A stretch of 64,000 nucleotides of DNA from Chryseobacterium candidae (GTDB lineage Bacteria > Bacteroidota > Bacteroidia > Flavobacteriales > Weeksellaceae), in the NCBI RefSeq assembly GCF_004916905.1, contig NZ_SDLV01000061.1, forward strand, positions 31,179 through 95,178, written 5' to 3'. The notes below the pieces were generated by a model. The model was not told where the DNA came from. It saw only the letters and a list, made by a program, of their open reading frames with translations, and did no database searches. Position 1 is the first letter of the stretch. Each line of letters opens with the position of its first letter. This document shows positions 49,634 to 58,474 of this stretch, one piece after another. A program made the position numbers and the translations under genes.

Positions 49634-50473
49634 ATGACTAGAAAAGAGTTCATTAAAAGACTAGCTTATCTTTCATTGGCAGGTGCTTTCCCGGCATTGT
49701 ATTCGTGGCAGATAGAACCTTTTTGGGTGGAATTTGTACAAAGAAAACTTCCTGTTAAAAACTTGCCAAAGATTCTTGAAGGAAAGAAATTGATGCAGAT
49801 TTCAGATCTGCATGTGGGAAATCGTTTCGACTGGAATTTTCTGATTGAATCTTTTCAGAAAGCCCAACAGTTTAAGCCGGATTTTGTAGTGTATACTGGC
49901 GATTATGTAAACAAGGGAACACCAGAAGAACAAAAAGCACTTGAAACTGTAATGGAAAATTGTGTTTTGGGAACGTCAGGCACTTTTGGAATCCTCGGTA
50001 ACCATGATTATGGTGAAAATTGGAAAGATATAGAATGCTCAGATAGTATCTGTGAAATTCTTAAAGACAGAGGTATTACAGTGCTGAGAAATGCTCAGGA
50101 GGAAATCCATGGACTGAATTTTATAGGACTTGAAGACCTTTGGTCGCCTAATTTCTATCCCTTAGATGTGATGAGTGAATATGACTCCTCAAAAGCCAAT
50201 ATTGTATTGTGTCACAACCCAGACGCCTGTGATCTGGATATTTGGAACAGCTATCAGGGATGGATTTTAAGCGGACATACTCATGGCGGGCAATGTCGGA
50301 TTCCCGGTATTATTACTCCGGTTCTTCCTGTAAAAAATAAAAAATATGTGTCGGGAGAAATAGATATGGAAGATGGAAGAATGCTTTACATCAATCGGGC
50401 CATAGGACATTCTTTCCAGATAAGATTTATGGTACGCCCGGAAATTACTGTTTTCACCTTAACTCAAACTTAA
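49634..50473 (+). CDS. Membrane-associated metallophosphoesterase
   Basis: This 279-residue calcineurin-like phosphoesterase has an N-terminal helix (LAYLSLAGAFPALYSW) that may anchor or export it. Metal-binding motifs are all present: SDLHVG (about 57-62), YTGDYVN, LGNHDYG, CHNPD and SGHTHGGQ (about 216-223). It resembles YkuE/LpxG-type enzymes that hydrolyse UDP-diacylglucosamine, but the substrate is not certain. Confidence 0.85.
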   Translation: MTRKEFIKRLAYLSLAGAFPALYSWQIEPFWVEFVQRKLPVKNLPKILEGKKLMQISDLHVGNRFDWNFLIESFQKAQQFKPDFVVYTGDYVNKGTPEEQKALETVMENCVLGTSGTFGILGNHDYGENWKDIECSDSICEILKDRGITVLRNAQEEIHGLNFIGLEDLWSPNFYPLDVMSEYDSSKANIVLCHNPDACDLDIWNSYQGWILSGHTHGGQCRIPGIITPVLPVKNKKYVSGEIDMEDGRMLYINRAIGHSFQIRFMVRPEITVFTLTQT

Positions 50474-50475
50474 TA

Positions 50476-50814
50476 ATGATGAAAGATTCAGAAATAATAA
50501 ATCAAAAAACAAAGGAAGATCAGAATATCTTAAACTTTGGAAAAATCATTTTTGTAATATTCTTTTTAGCTGGAAATAGCTGTCTTTTCGGATATATTTT
50601 CACAAAGGAGTTTTGGTTTGCAGATTTAGGATTTATGCTCATTACTTATGGAAGTCTTTTCAACCTTGTTATTATGTTGATTTTGCTGATATGTGCTGCT
50701 GCTAATAAATCTAACCGTAAAGCCTATTTACATTCTGCGGCAATACTCTTAATCAATATACCTATAGCTATACTTTATGCCATAATAGGATTCAATCTTG
50801 TTATTTTTAATTAA
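50476..50814 (+). CDS. Small three-helix membrane protein
   Basis: This 112-residue protein has a polar N-terminus of 22 residues and three membrane helices (about 24-42, 50-73, 88-110). It starts 2 bp after the phosphoesterase stop. It resembles the protein at 51316 in layout. Function unknown. Confidence 0.7.
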   Translation: MMKDSEIINQKTKEDQNILNFGKIIFVIFFLAGNSCLFGYIFTKEFWFADLGFMLITYGSLFNLVIMLILLICAAANKSNRKAYLHSAAILLINIPIAILYAIIGFNLVIFN

Positions 50815-50820
50815 TTCACT

Positions 50821-51306
50821 ATGAAAAAAATACGCGTTCAGTTTCTGCTTTTTGTGTACGATAAAACGCAAAAATTATACAGAAAATATTTTAAAAAGAA
50901 AAAAAGACAGTGGCAGTTCAATGAAAAGCAACTGCTGGAATTTCAGGAAGATTCATTAGGCAGGAAACTGGGAGAGTTTTACAGGAAACATGGCTTTTCA
51001 ATGATCCCCAAAATGGAAAATCATGACGTACACCATCTGATTACCGGCTGCGGAACCAACTTTGAAGATGAAATTGCCATGCAGTATCTGTTGCTTGGAA
51101 ACGGTAAACTCAATGCGCACCTTCTGGCTGCAATCGTATTAGGAACAATTATTCTTCCTGAATATGTGAAAATTTATATCAAAGCATATAAAAAAGGACA
51201 AAATATGAGAACCTTTCATCACTGGGACTTTGAAGGACTGCTATGGCAGAATTATGAACATGTGAAAGACTTCATTCAACAAAAAGAAACAGCCATCCTC
51301 CATTAA
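50821..51306 (+). CDS. Coq4-like protein
   Basis: This 161-residue protein has the Coq4 family core: HDVHHLITGCGTNFEDEIAMQYLLLG near 77-102, i.e. the HDxxH motif followed by the acidic residue that together bind zinc, and conserved Gly residues. Eukaryotic and alphaproteobacterial Coq4 work in ubiquinone synthesis; Bacteroidota use menaquinone, so its role here must differ. It lies 6 bp after the preceding gene in the membrane protein operon. Confidence 0.75.
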   Translation: MKKIRVQFLLFVYDKTQKLYRKYFKKKKRQWQFNEKQLLEFQEDSLGRKLGEFYRKHGFSMIPKMENHDVHHLITGCGTNFEDEIAMQYLLLGNGKLNAHLLAAIVLGTIILPEYVKIYIKAYKKGQNMRTFHHWDFEGLLWQNYEHVKDFIQQKETAILH

Positions 51307-51315
51307 AATTTAAAG

Positions 51316-51639
51316 ATGATGAGAAAAATAAAATTCAGTCCGCTGGGAGCAAAAACGTTTCTGATTTCCTTTTTGCTGGGTACCTTATTACTGCTTTTAT
51401 TTTGGATTACAAAAGCTGAATTTCTCGTGATATTCGGATTTTACTATGTGGTGATCGCGGCAGTAGTGAATCTGTTAATCATTTTATATGAATTGATGGA
51501 ATACCTGAGTGATATTTCCGGAAAGAAAAGGAACGGAAACTCTGTACTTCTTCTGTTGCTCAATGTTCCTGTTGCTTTAATCTACCTCGTTTTATACTTT
51601 GAATTTCTTTCAAATCTCTCAGATCTTTCAACCTTTTAA
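51316..51639 (+). CDS. Small three-helix membrane protein
   Basis: This 107-residue protein has three membrane helices (about 12-30, 37-58, 77-96) and is laid out like the 50476-50814 protein; the two flank the Coq4-like gene. Function unknown. Confidence 0.7.
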   Translation: MMRKIKFSPLGAKTFLISFLLGTLLLLLFWITKAEFLVIFGFYYVVIAAVVNLLIILYELMEYLSDISGKKRNGNSVLLLLLNVPVALIYLVLYFEFLSNLSDLSTF

Positions 51640-51659
51640 ATCTTTAAATAATTAACCTC

Positions 51660-53054
51660 ATGAAAACACATCATTATATATTTCTTACAGCCATTCTCTT
51701 TGTTATCGTCTTTTATGAACAGGATGTAGGGCTAAACCTTGGAATCCTGGGAATAGTCTACGCAGCATTAACCCTTTTCAGGACACCTGCAAAAAATAAA
51801 ACAGGAATATTTTATGTTCTTTTTGCAACAAGTATTCTTTCCAGTATTGCATTTGCCTGGTTTGGAGATTTTACATCATTTATTGCTGTGATGAGTTCGC
51901 TGCTTTTGCTGGGATACAAATCAAAGAACAGAAGACTGAAGATCCTCTTTTTAATTCCGGTTTTTATCTTGAATAGCTGTACTTCCTTCTGTCGTTTTTT
52001 TAGCTTTGATGAATGGCTGCCTAAGAAAAACTTTTCAGGACTATGGCAAAAGACATTGGCTTTCTTTTTGATTCCGCTGGTGCTGGTTTCTGTTTTCTTT
52101 GGGATATATTCTGCAGGAAGCGACCATTTTGCAGCCCTTTTCACAGATTATGAGCTGGATATTAATCTATGGCAGGTATTCTGTCTCTCTGTGTTAGGAT
52201 TCTTTATTGCCTTTAATTACTGGAATTATGCGGTGGAAAAGTTAATCTATAAAAACAATCATGTTCTGGATAACGATTTCCGCAAAGATTCCCGGATTCC
52301 CAAAGCTACTTATTCCTTTCTTGATCTTGACGCAGAAAGAATGAGTGGAGTAATCTCTTTTGTTTTGCTGAATATTCTATTGATTTTCTTTATTGTTACC
52401 TACAATTATGAACAGTTTTATGAAGCCGTAAAAACACCTGTTCAGCTTTCAGAAGAAACCCATGAAAGAGTAAACGCAGTTATTATGTCTATTGTCATGG
52501 CAATTCTGGTGATTATGTTTTATTTTAAATCAGGATTTAATTTTGATCCAAAAGCAGGTTCACTGAAACTATTAGCCAAAATATGGATTTTTCTCAATGC
52601 TGTTCTTGTTGTTTCCGCAGCGCTTAAAAACTATGAGTATATTGTTTATTATGCATTTACCTATAAAAGACTTGGTGTATTTGCTTTCCTTCTTTTATCA
52701 CTGATCGGCCTGGCTTTGACTTATATTAAAATTCAAAAGCAAAAAAGAAACATTTTCCTTGTTAATACAATGATCTGGTATTTTTATGCAACCGTTCTTG
52801 TATGCAGCTATTTCAACTGGGGTGGTTTTATCACTTCCCAGAATATGAAACGAAAAGATTTTGCGGTTAATTATCACCGAACTTCTATTAGCTTCAGTGA
52901 AAAAGCACTCCTGAAATATGCAGATGAAAAAAATGATCAGAAACTAAAAAAGACTTTGCAGGATAAAGTGAAAAATGAGAGATCCAAAACCTTCCTTTCA
53001 AAGATTTTGTATTATCAGACCATAAATATAGAAGATCATGAAAAACCTTATTGA
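51660..53054 (+). CDS. Multi-pass membrane protein, DUF4153/DUF4173-like
   Basis: This 464-residue integral membrane protein has roughly ten to twelve membrane segments and a polar C-terminal tail (from about 405) with FAVNYHRTSISFSEKALLKYADEKNDQ. The pattern suggests the DUF4153/DUF4173 group, often found next to small regulators in Bacteroidota. No transport signature is evident. Its 3' end overlaps the next gene by 17 bp. Confidence 0.72.
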   Translation: MKTHHYIFLTAILFVIVFYEQDVGLNLGILGIVYAALTLFRTPAKNKTGIFYVLFATSILSSIAFAWFGDFTSFIAVMSSLLLLGYKSKNRRLKILFLIPVFILNSCTSFCRFFSFDEWLPKKNFSGLWQKTLAFFLIPLVLVSVFFGIYSAGSDHFAALFTDYELDINLWQVFCLSVLGFFIAFNYWNYAVEKLIYKNNHVLDNDFRKDSRIPKATYSFLDLDAERMSGVISFVLLNILLIFFIVTYNYEQFYEAVKTPVQLSEETHERVNAVIMSIVMAILVIMFYFKSGFNFDPKAGSLKLLAKIWIFLNAVLVVSAALKNYEYIVYYAFTYKRLGVFAFLLLSLIGLALTYIKIQKQKRNIFLVNTMIWYFYATVLVCSYFNWGGFITSQNMKRKDFAVNYHRTSISFSEKALLKYADEKNDQKLKKTLQDKVKNERSKTFLSKILYYQTINIEDHEKPY

Positions 53055-53742
53055 ATCCTCAGGATTTAAAATTAATGTATTGTTGATAATGATGACTATA
53101 TTCTGTTTCAGTCTCTCTGCTTTCAGATATTATATCAGTGATACAAAAGTATTTTTGTTTCTCAACTGGAATCTTTTTCTGGCGTGGATTCCTTTATTAT
53201 TAAGTTCATTCATTCTTGCTTTTAGGATCAGAAGTACAATTTCACTCATCTTTATTATAGTAGTCTGGATATTGTTCTTCCCCAATTCTCCCTACATTCT
53301 TACGGATCTTTTTCATCTCAGAGCAAGAAATGGCATACCAATCTGGTATGACCTGATTGTGATTCTTTCCTATGCATGGACGGGGCTGATCTGTGGTTTT
53401 ATAAGTCTTAATGATATTGAAAAACGACTTTCTGATTATGGAAAAACAAATATTATCAATGGAGTAACTGTGCTTTTCCTTTTCATGAGCAGCTTTGGGG
53501 TTTATCTTGGCCGATTTTTGAGATGGAACAGCTGGGATGTACTCAACAATCCTTTTGGTCTGTTCTCAGATATTGTGGTAAGATTCATCTATCCCATGGA
53601 ATATACCAAAACATGGGGCGTCACCCTTTTGATGGGAATTATGCTCAACTTTATGTACTTTACATTTAAATGGGCAGGAATCAATAATGAAAAAGAATTG
53701 CAGCCGGAAGATAAATCATTAAACGGAATGGAACAATTTTAG
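53038..53742 (+). CDS. DUF1361 membrane protein
   Basis: This 234-residue protein has about seven membrane helices and the DUF1361 hallmark FFPNSPYILTDLFHL near 80-94, followed by WYDLIVILSYAWTGL and FGVYLGRFLRWNSWD. Function unknown. It overlaps the preceding gene and probably ends the operon. Confidence 0.85.
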   Translation: MKNLIESSGFKINVLLIMMTIFCFSLSAFRYYISDTKVFLFLNWNLFLAWIPLLLSSFILAFRIRSTISLIFIIVVWILFFPNSPYILTDLFHLRARNGIPIWYDLIVILSYAWTGLICGFISLNDIEKRLSDYGKTNIINGVTVLFLFMSSFGVYLGRFLRWNSWDVLNNPFGLFSDIVVRFIYPMEYTKTWGVTLLMGIMLNFMYFTFKWAGINNEKELQPEDKSLNGMEQF

Positions 53743-53795
53743 CATTTAAATGAGCTCAGCATAATAAATGTTGATCCACTTTTAAAATTAATATT

Positions 53796-54335
53796 ATGAA
53801 AAAAAGCCTATTGTTAATTCCTTTGATTATTGTTGCCTGTAAAAAAGAACCTGCTGTGGCAAACGTTCCGGAGAAAGATTCTGCAGTGGTAACAGAAATG
53901 CCGGATTCTGTAGTAAAAGCAGATTCTGCAGCATTAAGAAAAAAAGATTCAATTATTAACAATGCTCCGGTCACTAAGGAAGTTTTACGCAAAGGGGTAA
54001 TGAGAAATGAAAAAGATGGTCAGATTATAAGAACGGTGGATGCTAACCAGCTCCCTTTTACAATTGGAGAAGAGTTTACGAAAGATGATCAGGATTTAGT
54101 CTTAAAGCTGACCCGTTACGACCGTCCCAATATTAAAGCGAAAATTTCAACAAAAGAGAAAGATTTTAATATTCGTTTCAATCAAATCAGGCTTCCTAAC
54201 GGAAACTATGACGGACCTTTTGGAAGAGAAATTACTTATGATACTCCCGGACAAGGTGAAGTGTGGCTGATTATCGGAAAAAGTAATATGGCTTCAGGAA
54301 ATACCAAAGGAAGTTTCACAGTAACGGTTGAATAA
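53796..54335 (+). CDS. Hypothetical lipoprotein
   Basis: This 179-residue lipoprotein has lipobox LIIVAC (Cys near 15) followed by KKEPAV, a long Ser/Asp/Val tether (about 20-60), then a beta-rich domain (IGEEFTKDDQDLVLKLTRYD; GEVWLIIGKSNMASG). No known family. Confidence 0.75.
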   Translation: MKKSLLLIPLIIVACKKEPAVANVPEKDSAVVTEMPDSVVKADSAALRKKDSIINNAPVTKEVLRKGVMRNEKDGQIIRTVDANQLPFTIGEEFTKDDQDLVLKLTRYDRPNIKAKISTKEKDFNIRFNQIRLPNGNYDGPFGREITYDTPGQGEVWLIIGKSNMASGNTKGSFTVTVE

Positions 54336-54395
54336 TATTTAATCAATTTGGTACAATTTCTGTAAACTAAACTCTGAAGTTTAAAATTTTAAATT

Positions 54396-54908
54396 ATGAA
54401 AAATATAGTTCTAACAGCAATGGCTGCCTCAGCTGTACTTGTAAGTTGCGGAACCGTACAGTCATTGGTTCAGAATACATTTCCATACACAACTAATGTT
54501 TTGGTATCTACGGGAGTTCCTGCAGATAAAGAAGTTTCTTCCACTGCAACGGCTACCAATGTACAGACATGGTTCGGAGGAAATAACAATGCAAAGATTA
54601 AAGACGTAAGAATTTCAGACGCGAAAATCTCTGTTGCATCTCCTTCAGGAGGGAATCTGAGTGCCTTTAAAACTGTAAAAATATACGTTTCTTCTAGCGG
54701 AACAGGAGAAAGATTGGTGGCTTCACGTTCCAATATCTCTAGCAATTCTTCCAGCTTAAATCTTGATCTTAATGATACAGGATTCCTGGATGAAATTGTA
54801 AAAAGTTCAGGATTAACTGTAAGAACAGTGTATGAGCTGAAGAATCAGACTTCTTCAGATATGAACATCAAAGTGGCGCTTAATTTCAGCAGCGTCCCTG
54901 CAAAATAA
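54396..54908 (+). CDS. Hypothetical lipoprotein
   Basis: This 170-residue protein has lipobox VLVSC (Cys near 19), then a domain rich in Thr, Ser and Asn without cysteine: beta-strand pattern SAFKTVKIYVSSSG and a C-terminal MNIKVALNFSSVPAK. No family recognised. Followed by a terminator. Confidence 0.75.
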   Translation: MKNIVLTAMAASAVLVSCGTVQSLVQNTFPYTTNVLVSTGVPADKEVSSTATATNVQTWFGGNNNAKIKDVRISDAKISVASPSGGNLSAFKTVKIYVSSSGTGERLVASRSNISSNSSSLNLDLNDTGFLDEIVKSSGLTVRTVYELKNQTSSDMNIKVALNFSSVPAK

Positions 54909-54928
54909 GTACATAAAAATACTATTAA

Positions 54929-54960
54929 AAACCCTCTTTCAGTATTCTGGAAGAGGGTTT
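54929..54960. terminator. Bidirectional hairpin terminator
   Basis: 10-bp stem AAACCCTCTT / AAGAGGGTTT continued by CAG/CTG across a T-G pair, between convergent genes. Confidence 0.85.
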
Positions 54961-54994
54961 GATATGAAGTAAAATAGGTAAAAAAATATTTTAT

Positions 54995-56653
54995 TTAGAG
55001 TTTTGTCAGTTTCTCAACAACTCTTCTCTGGCCTTCATTGATGTTAATAATATACTGACCTGCTGGCAGCTGTGAGATGTCAATTTTCTCATTTGGCAAA
55101 ACTGAATTTTTGATAACAGTGCGCCCCTGAAGGTTAATAATCTCTACATCCAGTTTTTTATTTTCACTGCTTTTAAGAGCGATAGAACTGCTGGACGGAT
55201 TAGGATAAATTTTAACCTCTAAGGCAGATAAAGTTTTAACAGGTGCTGCAAATTTACTTTCCAGCTGAAGAATGGCATTCTTCACATTAGGAAGTGGGCC
55301 AATCTTTTGACCCGTTACAGTTCCTCCCTGAGGAATTCCCGTTGAAATTAAAAGGTTTTTCATTGCCGAAGGCGTTAAATACTGACCTGTAGTCTGACGA
55401 TAAAAAGACTGGATTAAAATAGCTGCAGAAGAAACTACCGGTGTTGCAGAACTTGTACCGCTGAAATAATTATAAGTTCTGTTGTTGTCATTGTCATATT
55501 TCGCATAATATCCATAACCTGCCGCCATCACACTGCTTCCCCAACCCTGAACATCCACTCTGTTTCCAAAAGTACTGAAGCTTAATTTCGAATGGGTAGT
55601 ATTAGGAGATCCTGCTCCTACAATAATAGCACCACTGTTTCCTCTTGCAAGATAGGCTGCATAAAACGGATCATCCAGATTCTGGTTTCCATTACCTGCT
55701 GCTGCAATGATAATAATTCCAGAATCAGTAGCGGCTTTGGTAAGATCCCAGATTACTTTATCATATTCCGCAGGACAATACTGACCGTCTTTTCCGCCAG
55801 TCTGCATTTCATATAAAATAATATCTCCGGCCTGAGATGCATTAATAGATCTGCTCACTGCAGAAGCCCGGTTGTATCCCACAGTGGTCCATTCCATATA
55901 ACCTTTTATTTCAGAAGCACTGTAAGCAGCTCCGGTAAGTCCTGTATTATCTTTTACTGAACCTAAAATACTTACCACAGCAGTTCCATGATCACGGTAA
56001 TTATTATTGGCTAATCCTGCATTAGGAGAATAACCGGACTCAAGTTGTATTGAATTTTGGTTAGACAGCATCTCATGAGTTTTATAGAAGCCATATTCTA
56101 CATCACGCACACGGATATTCTGTCCTGTGATTCCTCTTGACCATGCATATTTAGCATTGATTCCCGGATTGTCATTCAGATAGGTCTGCAGGCTTTCCAG
56201 ATCAGGAGTTGACACAAAAGCGTTTACCAAAGGTGGTTCGATAGGTTCGGCACTCATTACGGAAACATATTCTATTTCAGGAAATCTCTCAAGAGCATGA
56301 ATGATTTTTTCTGAAGCTTCTTTATTCTGAAGAGGAATATCAGCCTTATAGATTCTTTTCAGCTTTTCCACAGACTCTCCGGAATTACCGATGGCTTTGC
56401 TGCTTCTGGCCATTTCATCAAGTTTGCTGTCTGTAAAGTCCAGATCATACTTAAATGTGATGTGGTTTTCTCTTGAAAATCTTTCCAGATCAGCATTTCT
56501 GCTGAAAGCTGTTTTTTCTGAATTGATGCCTTTTGAAAAACATACATAAATAATTGAATTTTGATCATCAGCCATTTTAGACTGGCTGTCCTGCCCGAAA
56601 GACAGCGTAGAACAGAACGCAAATAATGCGAAAAGGTTGGTTTTTGTTTTCAT
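54995..56653 (-). CDS. T9SS-secreted subtilisin-like protease
   Basis: This 552-residue secreted S8 protease has a signal peptide (STLSFGQ) and a prodomain-like region to about 150. The catalytic domain shows Asp in RVRDVEYGF (in place of the usual DTG), His in NNYRDHGTAVV, Asn in AAAGNGN, and Ser in GTSSATPVVSSAA. The C-terminal T9SS type A sorting domain runs from about 478 (VKIYPNPSSSSIAL ... LPAGQYIININ). It is an extracellular protease unlike the cytosolic one at 7895. Confidence 0.9.
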   Translation of the reverse strand: MKTKTNLFALFAFCSTLSFGQDSQSKMADDQNSIIYVCFSKGINSEKTAFSRNADLERFSRENHITFKYDLDFTDSKLDEMARSSKAIGNSGESVEKLKRIYKADIPLQNKEASEKIIHALERFPEIEYVSVMSAEPIEPPLVNAFVSTPDLESLQTYLNDNPGINAKYAWSRGITGQNIRVRDVEYGFYKTHEMLSNQNSIQLESGYSPNAGLANNNYRDHGTAVVSILGSVKDNTGLTGAAYSASEIKGYMEWTTVGYNRASAVSRSINASQAGDIILYEMQTGGKDGQYCPAEYDKVIWDLTKAATDSGIIIIAAAGNGNQNLDDPFYAAYLARGNSGAIIVGAGSPNTTHSKLSFSTFGNRVDVQGWGSSVMAAGYGYYAKYDNDNNRTYNYFSGTSSATPVVSSAAILIQSFYRQTTGQYLTPSAMKNLLISTGIPQGGTVTGQKIGPLPNVKNAILQLESKFAAPVKTLSALEVKIYPNPSSSSIALKSSENKKLDVEIINLQGRTVIKNSVLPNEKIDISQLPAGQYIININEGQRRVVEKLTKL

Positions 56654-56694
56654 ATAATTTTGTTAAATGGTTGTAAATCAGTTTTTATTTGCAT

Positions 56695-56702
56695 CAAAAA
56701 TA
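56695..56702 (-). promoter_or_regulatory. Candidate -7 element of the T9SS subtilase gene
   Basis: On the minus strand this reads TATTTTTG, 41 bp upstream of the ATG at 56653. No ideal -33 element. Confidence 0.4.
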
Positions 56703-56796
56703 ATAATAAAACAAAAACAAATCACATTTTTGTGAATTTATTTTTTAAATTTTTACTCCTTCCTTTTCTATAAAGGATTTCTTTGTTCATGAATGG

Positions 56797-56831
56797 TACA
56801 CCTCACAGGTTTTCAAAACCTGTGAGGTGTA
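56797..56831. repeat. REP-like palindrome, solitary copy
   Basis: A perfect 35-base palindrome around C56814: TACACCTCACAGGTTTT and its complement AAAACCTGTGAGGTGTA. The AGGTTTT/AAAACCT core is shared with the palindromes at 39931, 40581 and 44119. Confidence 0.85.
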
Positions 56832-56859
56832 ATGACAGATATTTTTCTGCTTACTAACC

Positions 56860-56892
56860 AAAAAAAATACGCTCAATAAATTGAAACGTATT
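56860..56892 (-). terminator. Possible terminator of dtd operon
   Basis: AATACG / CGTATT stem with a 15-nt loop and an A8 run on the plus strand (U-tract for minus transcript), 30 bp after the dtd stop. The stem is short. Confidence 0.4.
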
Positions 56893-56922
56893 GCGTATGT
56901 TTTGCCCCTTTATCTTCTCCGC

Positions 56923-57372
56923 TTAGCTTTTGGTAATGGAATCCATTACAATGGTAACCGGTCCGTCATTGATAAGAGAAACCTTCATATCAGCTCCGAA
57001 GATTCCGCTTTCGGTTCTTAATCCCGATTTAGCTGTTTCTTCCTTAAAATAATCAAAAAGCGGTACAGCTTTATCCGGTTTTGCTGCCTTTATGAAAGAA
57101 GGTCTGTTGCCTTTTTTATAATCTGCAATCAATGTAAACTGACTGATGCAAAGGATTTCTCCTGAAATATCTTTCACAGAAAGATTAAGCTTGTCATCTT
57201 CATCTCCAAAGATTCTCAGGTTTAAAACTTTTTGTACAAGCCAGTCAGCATCTGTCTTTTCATCATTTTCATCTATGCCTACAAGCAGCATTAGTCCTTT
57301 TCCGATTTCTCCAACAATTTTTCCTTCTACTCTTACAGTGGCTTCAGAAACTCTTTGTATAACGATCTTCAT
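56923..57372 (-). CDS. dtd: D-aminoacyl-tRNA deacylase
   Basis: This 149-residue protein hydrolyses D-aminoacyl-tRNA, clearing mischarged tRNA. It has the start MKIVIQRVSEATVRVEG, the catalytic SQFTL segment (about 78-82) and the Gly-cisPro motif in NDGPVTIVMDS at the end. Standard length. It lies 9 bp after the upstream lipoprotein gene on the same strand. Confidence 0.95.
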   Translation of the reverse strand: MKIVIQRVSEATVRVEGKIVGEIGKGLMLLVGIDENDEKTDADWLVQKVLNLRIFGDEDDKLNLSVKDISGEILCISQFTLIADYKKGNRPSFIKAAKPDKAVPLFDYFKEETAKSGLRTESGIFGADMKVSLINDGPVTIVMDSITKS

Positions 57373-57381
57373 CTTATATTT

Positions 57382-57837
57382 TTAATAATAAACATTTAAG
57401 ATTTTACTTGCGGCATCGTAACTGTAAGGATAAGTTTTAGGCGGCAGAGAAGTTTTGGCTCCCGATTCCGGCTGTCCCGTACTTAAGATCCATCTTGTAT
57501 CATCCTGCGGACATATGATGGCAATATTGTCTTTTACCTCAAGAGTGGTGTTATTATCAGGACATATATGTGGAGCATTCCTGTCATAGACTTTAAATCC
57601 GTTTGCGGTTCGAACAATAATAAGTCCTCTCGTGCCAGATTGCTGTTCATTCACATAAATCCAGCCGTTGATATTGTTCAAAACGTAGTAAGCAGGAAGG
57701 TTTAGATTAAGTGATACATTGATAGGAACATTGGGGAAGCAGTTCACCGTATCTTCTCTGCTTCCACAAGAGTTTATGGTTAAATTACTGAAAATCAATA
57801 AAATGAAAATGGATAAGATTGAGAAAGTTTTTTTCAT
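57382..57837 (-). CDS. Lipoprotein with degenerate Rieske-like fold
   Basis: This 151-residue lipoprotein has a signal region ending INSCGS (Cys near 24). The pattern ICPDNNTTLEV... IICPQDDTRWILSTGQP resembles the two cluster-binding loops of Rieske domains, but the positions of the two His ligands are not His (CPD and CPQD instead of CxH and CxxH). A 2Fe-2S cluster is therefore unlikely. Such proteins are common unnamed lipoproteins in Flavobacteriia. Co-transcribed with dtd. Confidence 0.7.
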   Translation of the reverse strand: MKKTFSILSIFILLIFSNLTINSCGSREDTVNCFPNVPINVSLNLNLPAYYVLNNINGWIYVNEQQSGTRGLIIVRTANGFKVYDRNAPHICPDNNTTLEVKDNIAIICPQDDTRWILSTGQPESGAKTSLPPKTYPYSYDAASKILNVYY

Positions 57838-57854
57838 TTCAATTTAAATTTTTA

Positions 57855-57862
57855 TATATTTG
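57855..57862 (+). promoter_or_regulatory. -7 promoter element (TATATTTG) of greA
   Basis: An exact TAnnTTTG match 84 bp before the greA ATG; a good -33 TTG is not apparent. Confidence 0.5.
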
Positions 57863-57946
57863 TAAAAGTTAAACGATTACAACACGAAAACATTGTCCGG
57901 CAAATGTCGGATTATTTTTTTATACTAAAACTAAATTTTGAAAATT

Positions 57947-58417
57947 ATGGCAAGCTATGTAACTAAGGAGGGCCTGGAGAAAATGAAAGCTGAGCTGGAA
58001 CAGTTGGAAACTGTAGAGAGACCAAAAATTACTCAGCAGATCGCAGAAGCAAGAGATAAAGGAGATTTGTCTGAAAATGCAGAATACGATGCGGCTAAAG
58101 AGGCTCAGGGGATGCTTGAAATGAGAATTTCCAAGCTGAAAGACGTAATTTCTACTTCTAAAATTATAGACGAAAGCCAATTAGATACTTCAAAAGTTTC
58201 CATCTTAACGACAGTGAAACTTAAAAACAATGCTACCAAGCAAGAGCAGGTATTTACATTGGTACCAGATAACGAAAGCGATCTGAAGACAGGAAAGATT
58301 TCTGTGAACACACCTATTGCAAAGGGGCTGTTAGGAAAAGCTATTGGCGAAGTTGCTGAAATTACTTTACCAAACGGAAACAAACTGTCTTTTGAAGTAT
58401 TAGACATCTCATTATAG
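57947..58417 (+). CDS. greA: Transcription elongation factor GreA
   Basis: This 156-residue factor stimulates cleavage of backtracked RNA by RNA polymerase. The N-terminal coiled coil (1-75) has the catalytic acidic tip ARDKGDLSENAEYDAAKE near 33-50; the C-terminal FKBP-like domain ends with SFEVLDIS. A TTG at 57938 is in frame but ATG 57947 gives the standard MASYVTKEGLEKM start. The HIT gene follows after 57 bp. Confidence 0.96.
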   Translation: MASYVTKEGLEKMKAELEQLETVERPKITQQIAEARDKGDLSENAEYDAAKEAQGMLEMRISKLKDVISTSKIIDESQLDTSKVSILTTVKLKNNATKQEQVFTLVPDNESDLKTGKISVNTPIAKGLLGKAIGEVAEITLPNGNKLSFEVLDISL

Positions 58418-58474
58418 TCTGATATTCCCTTTTATTTCTAACCTTCTAAATATCTAACCCAAACTTCTGATAAA

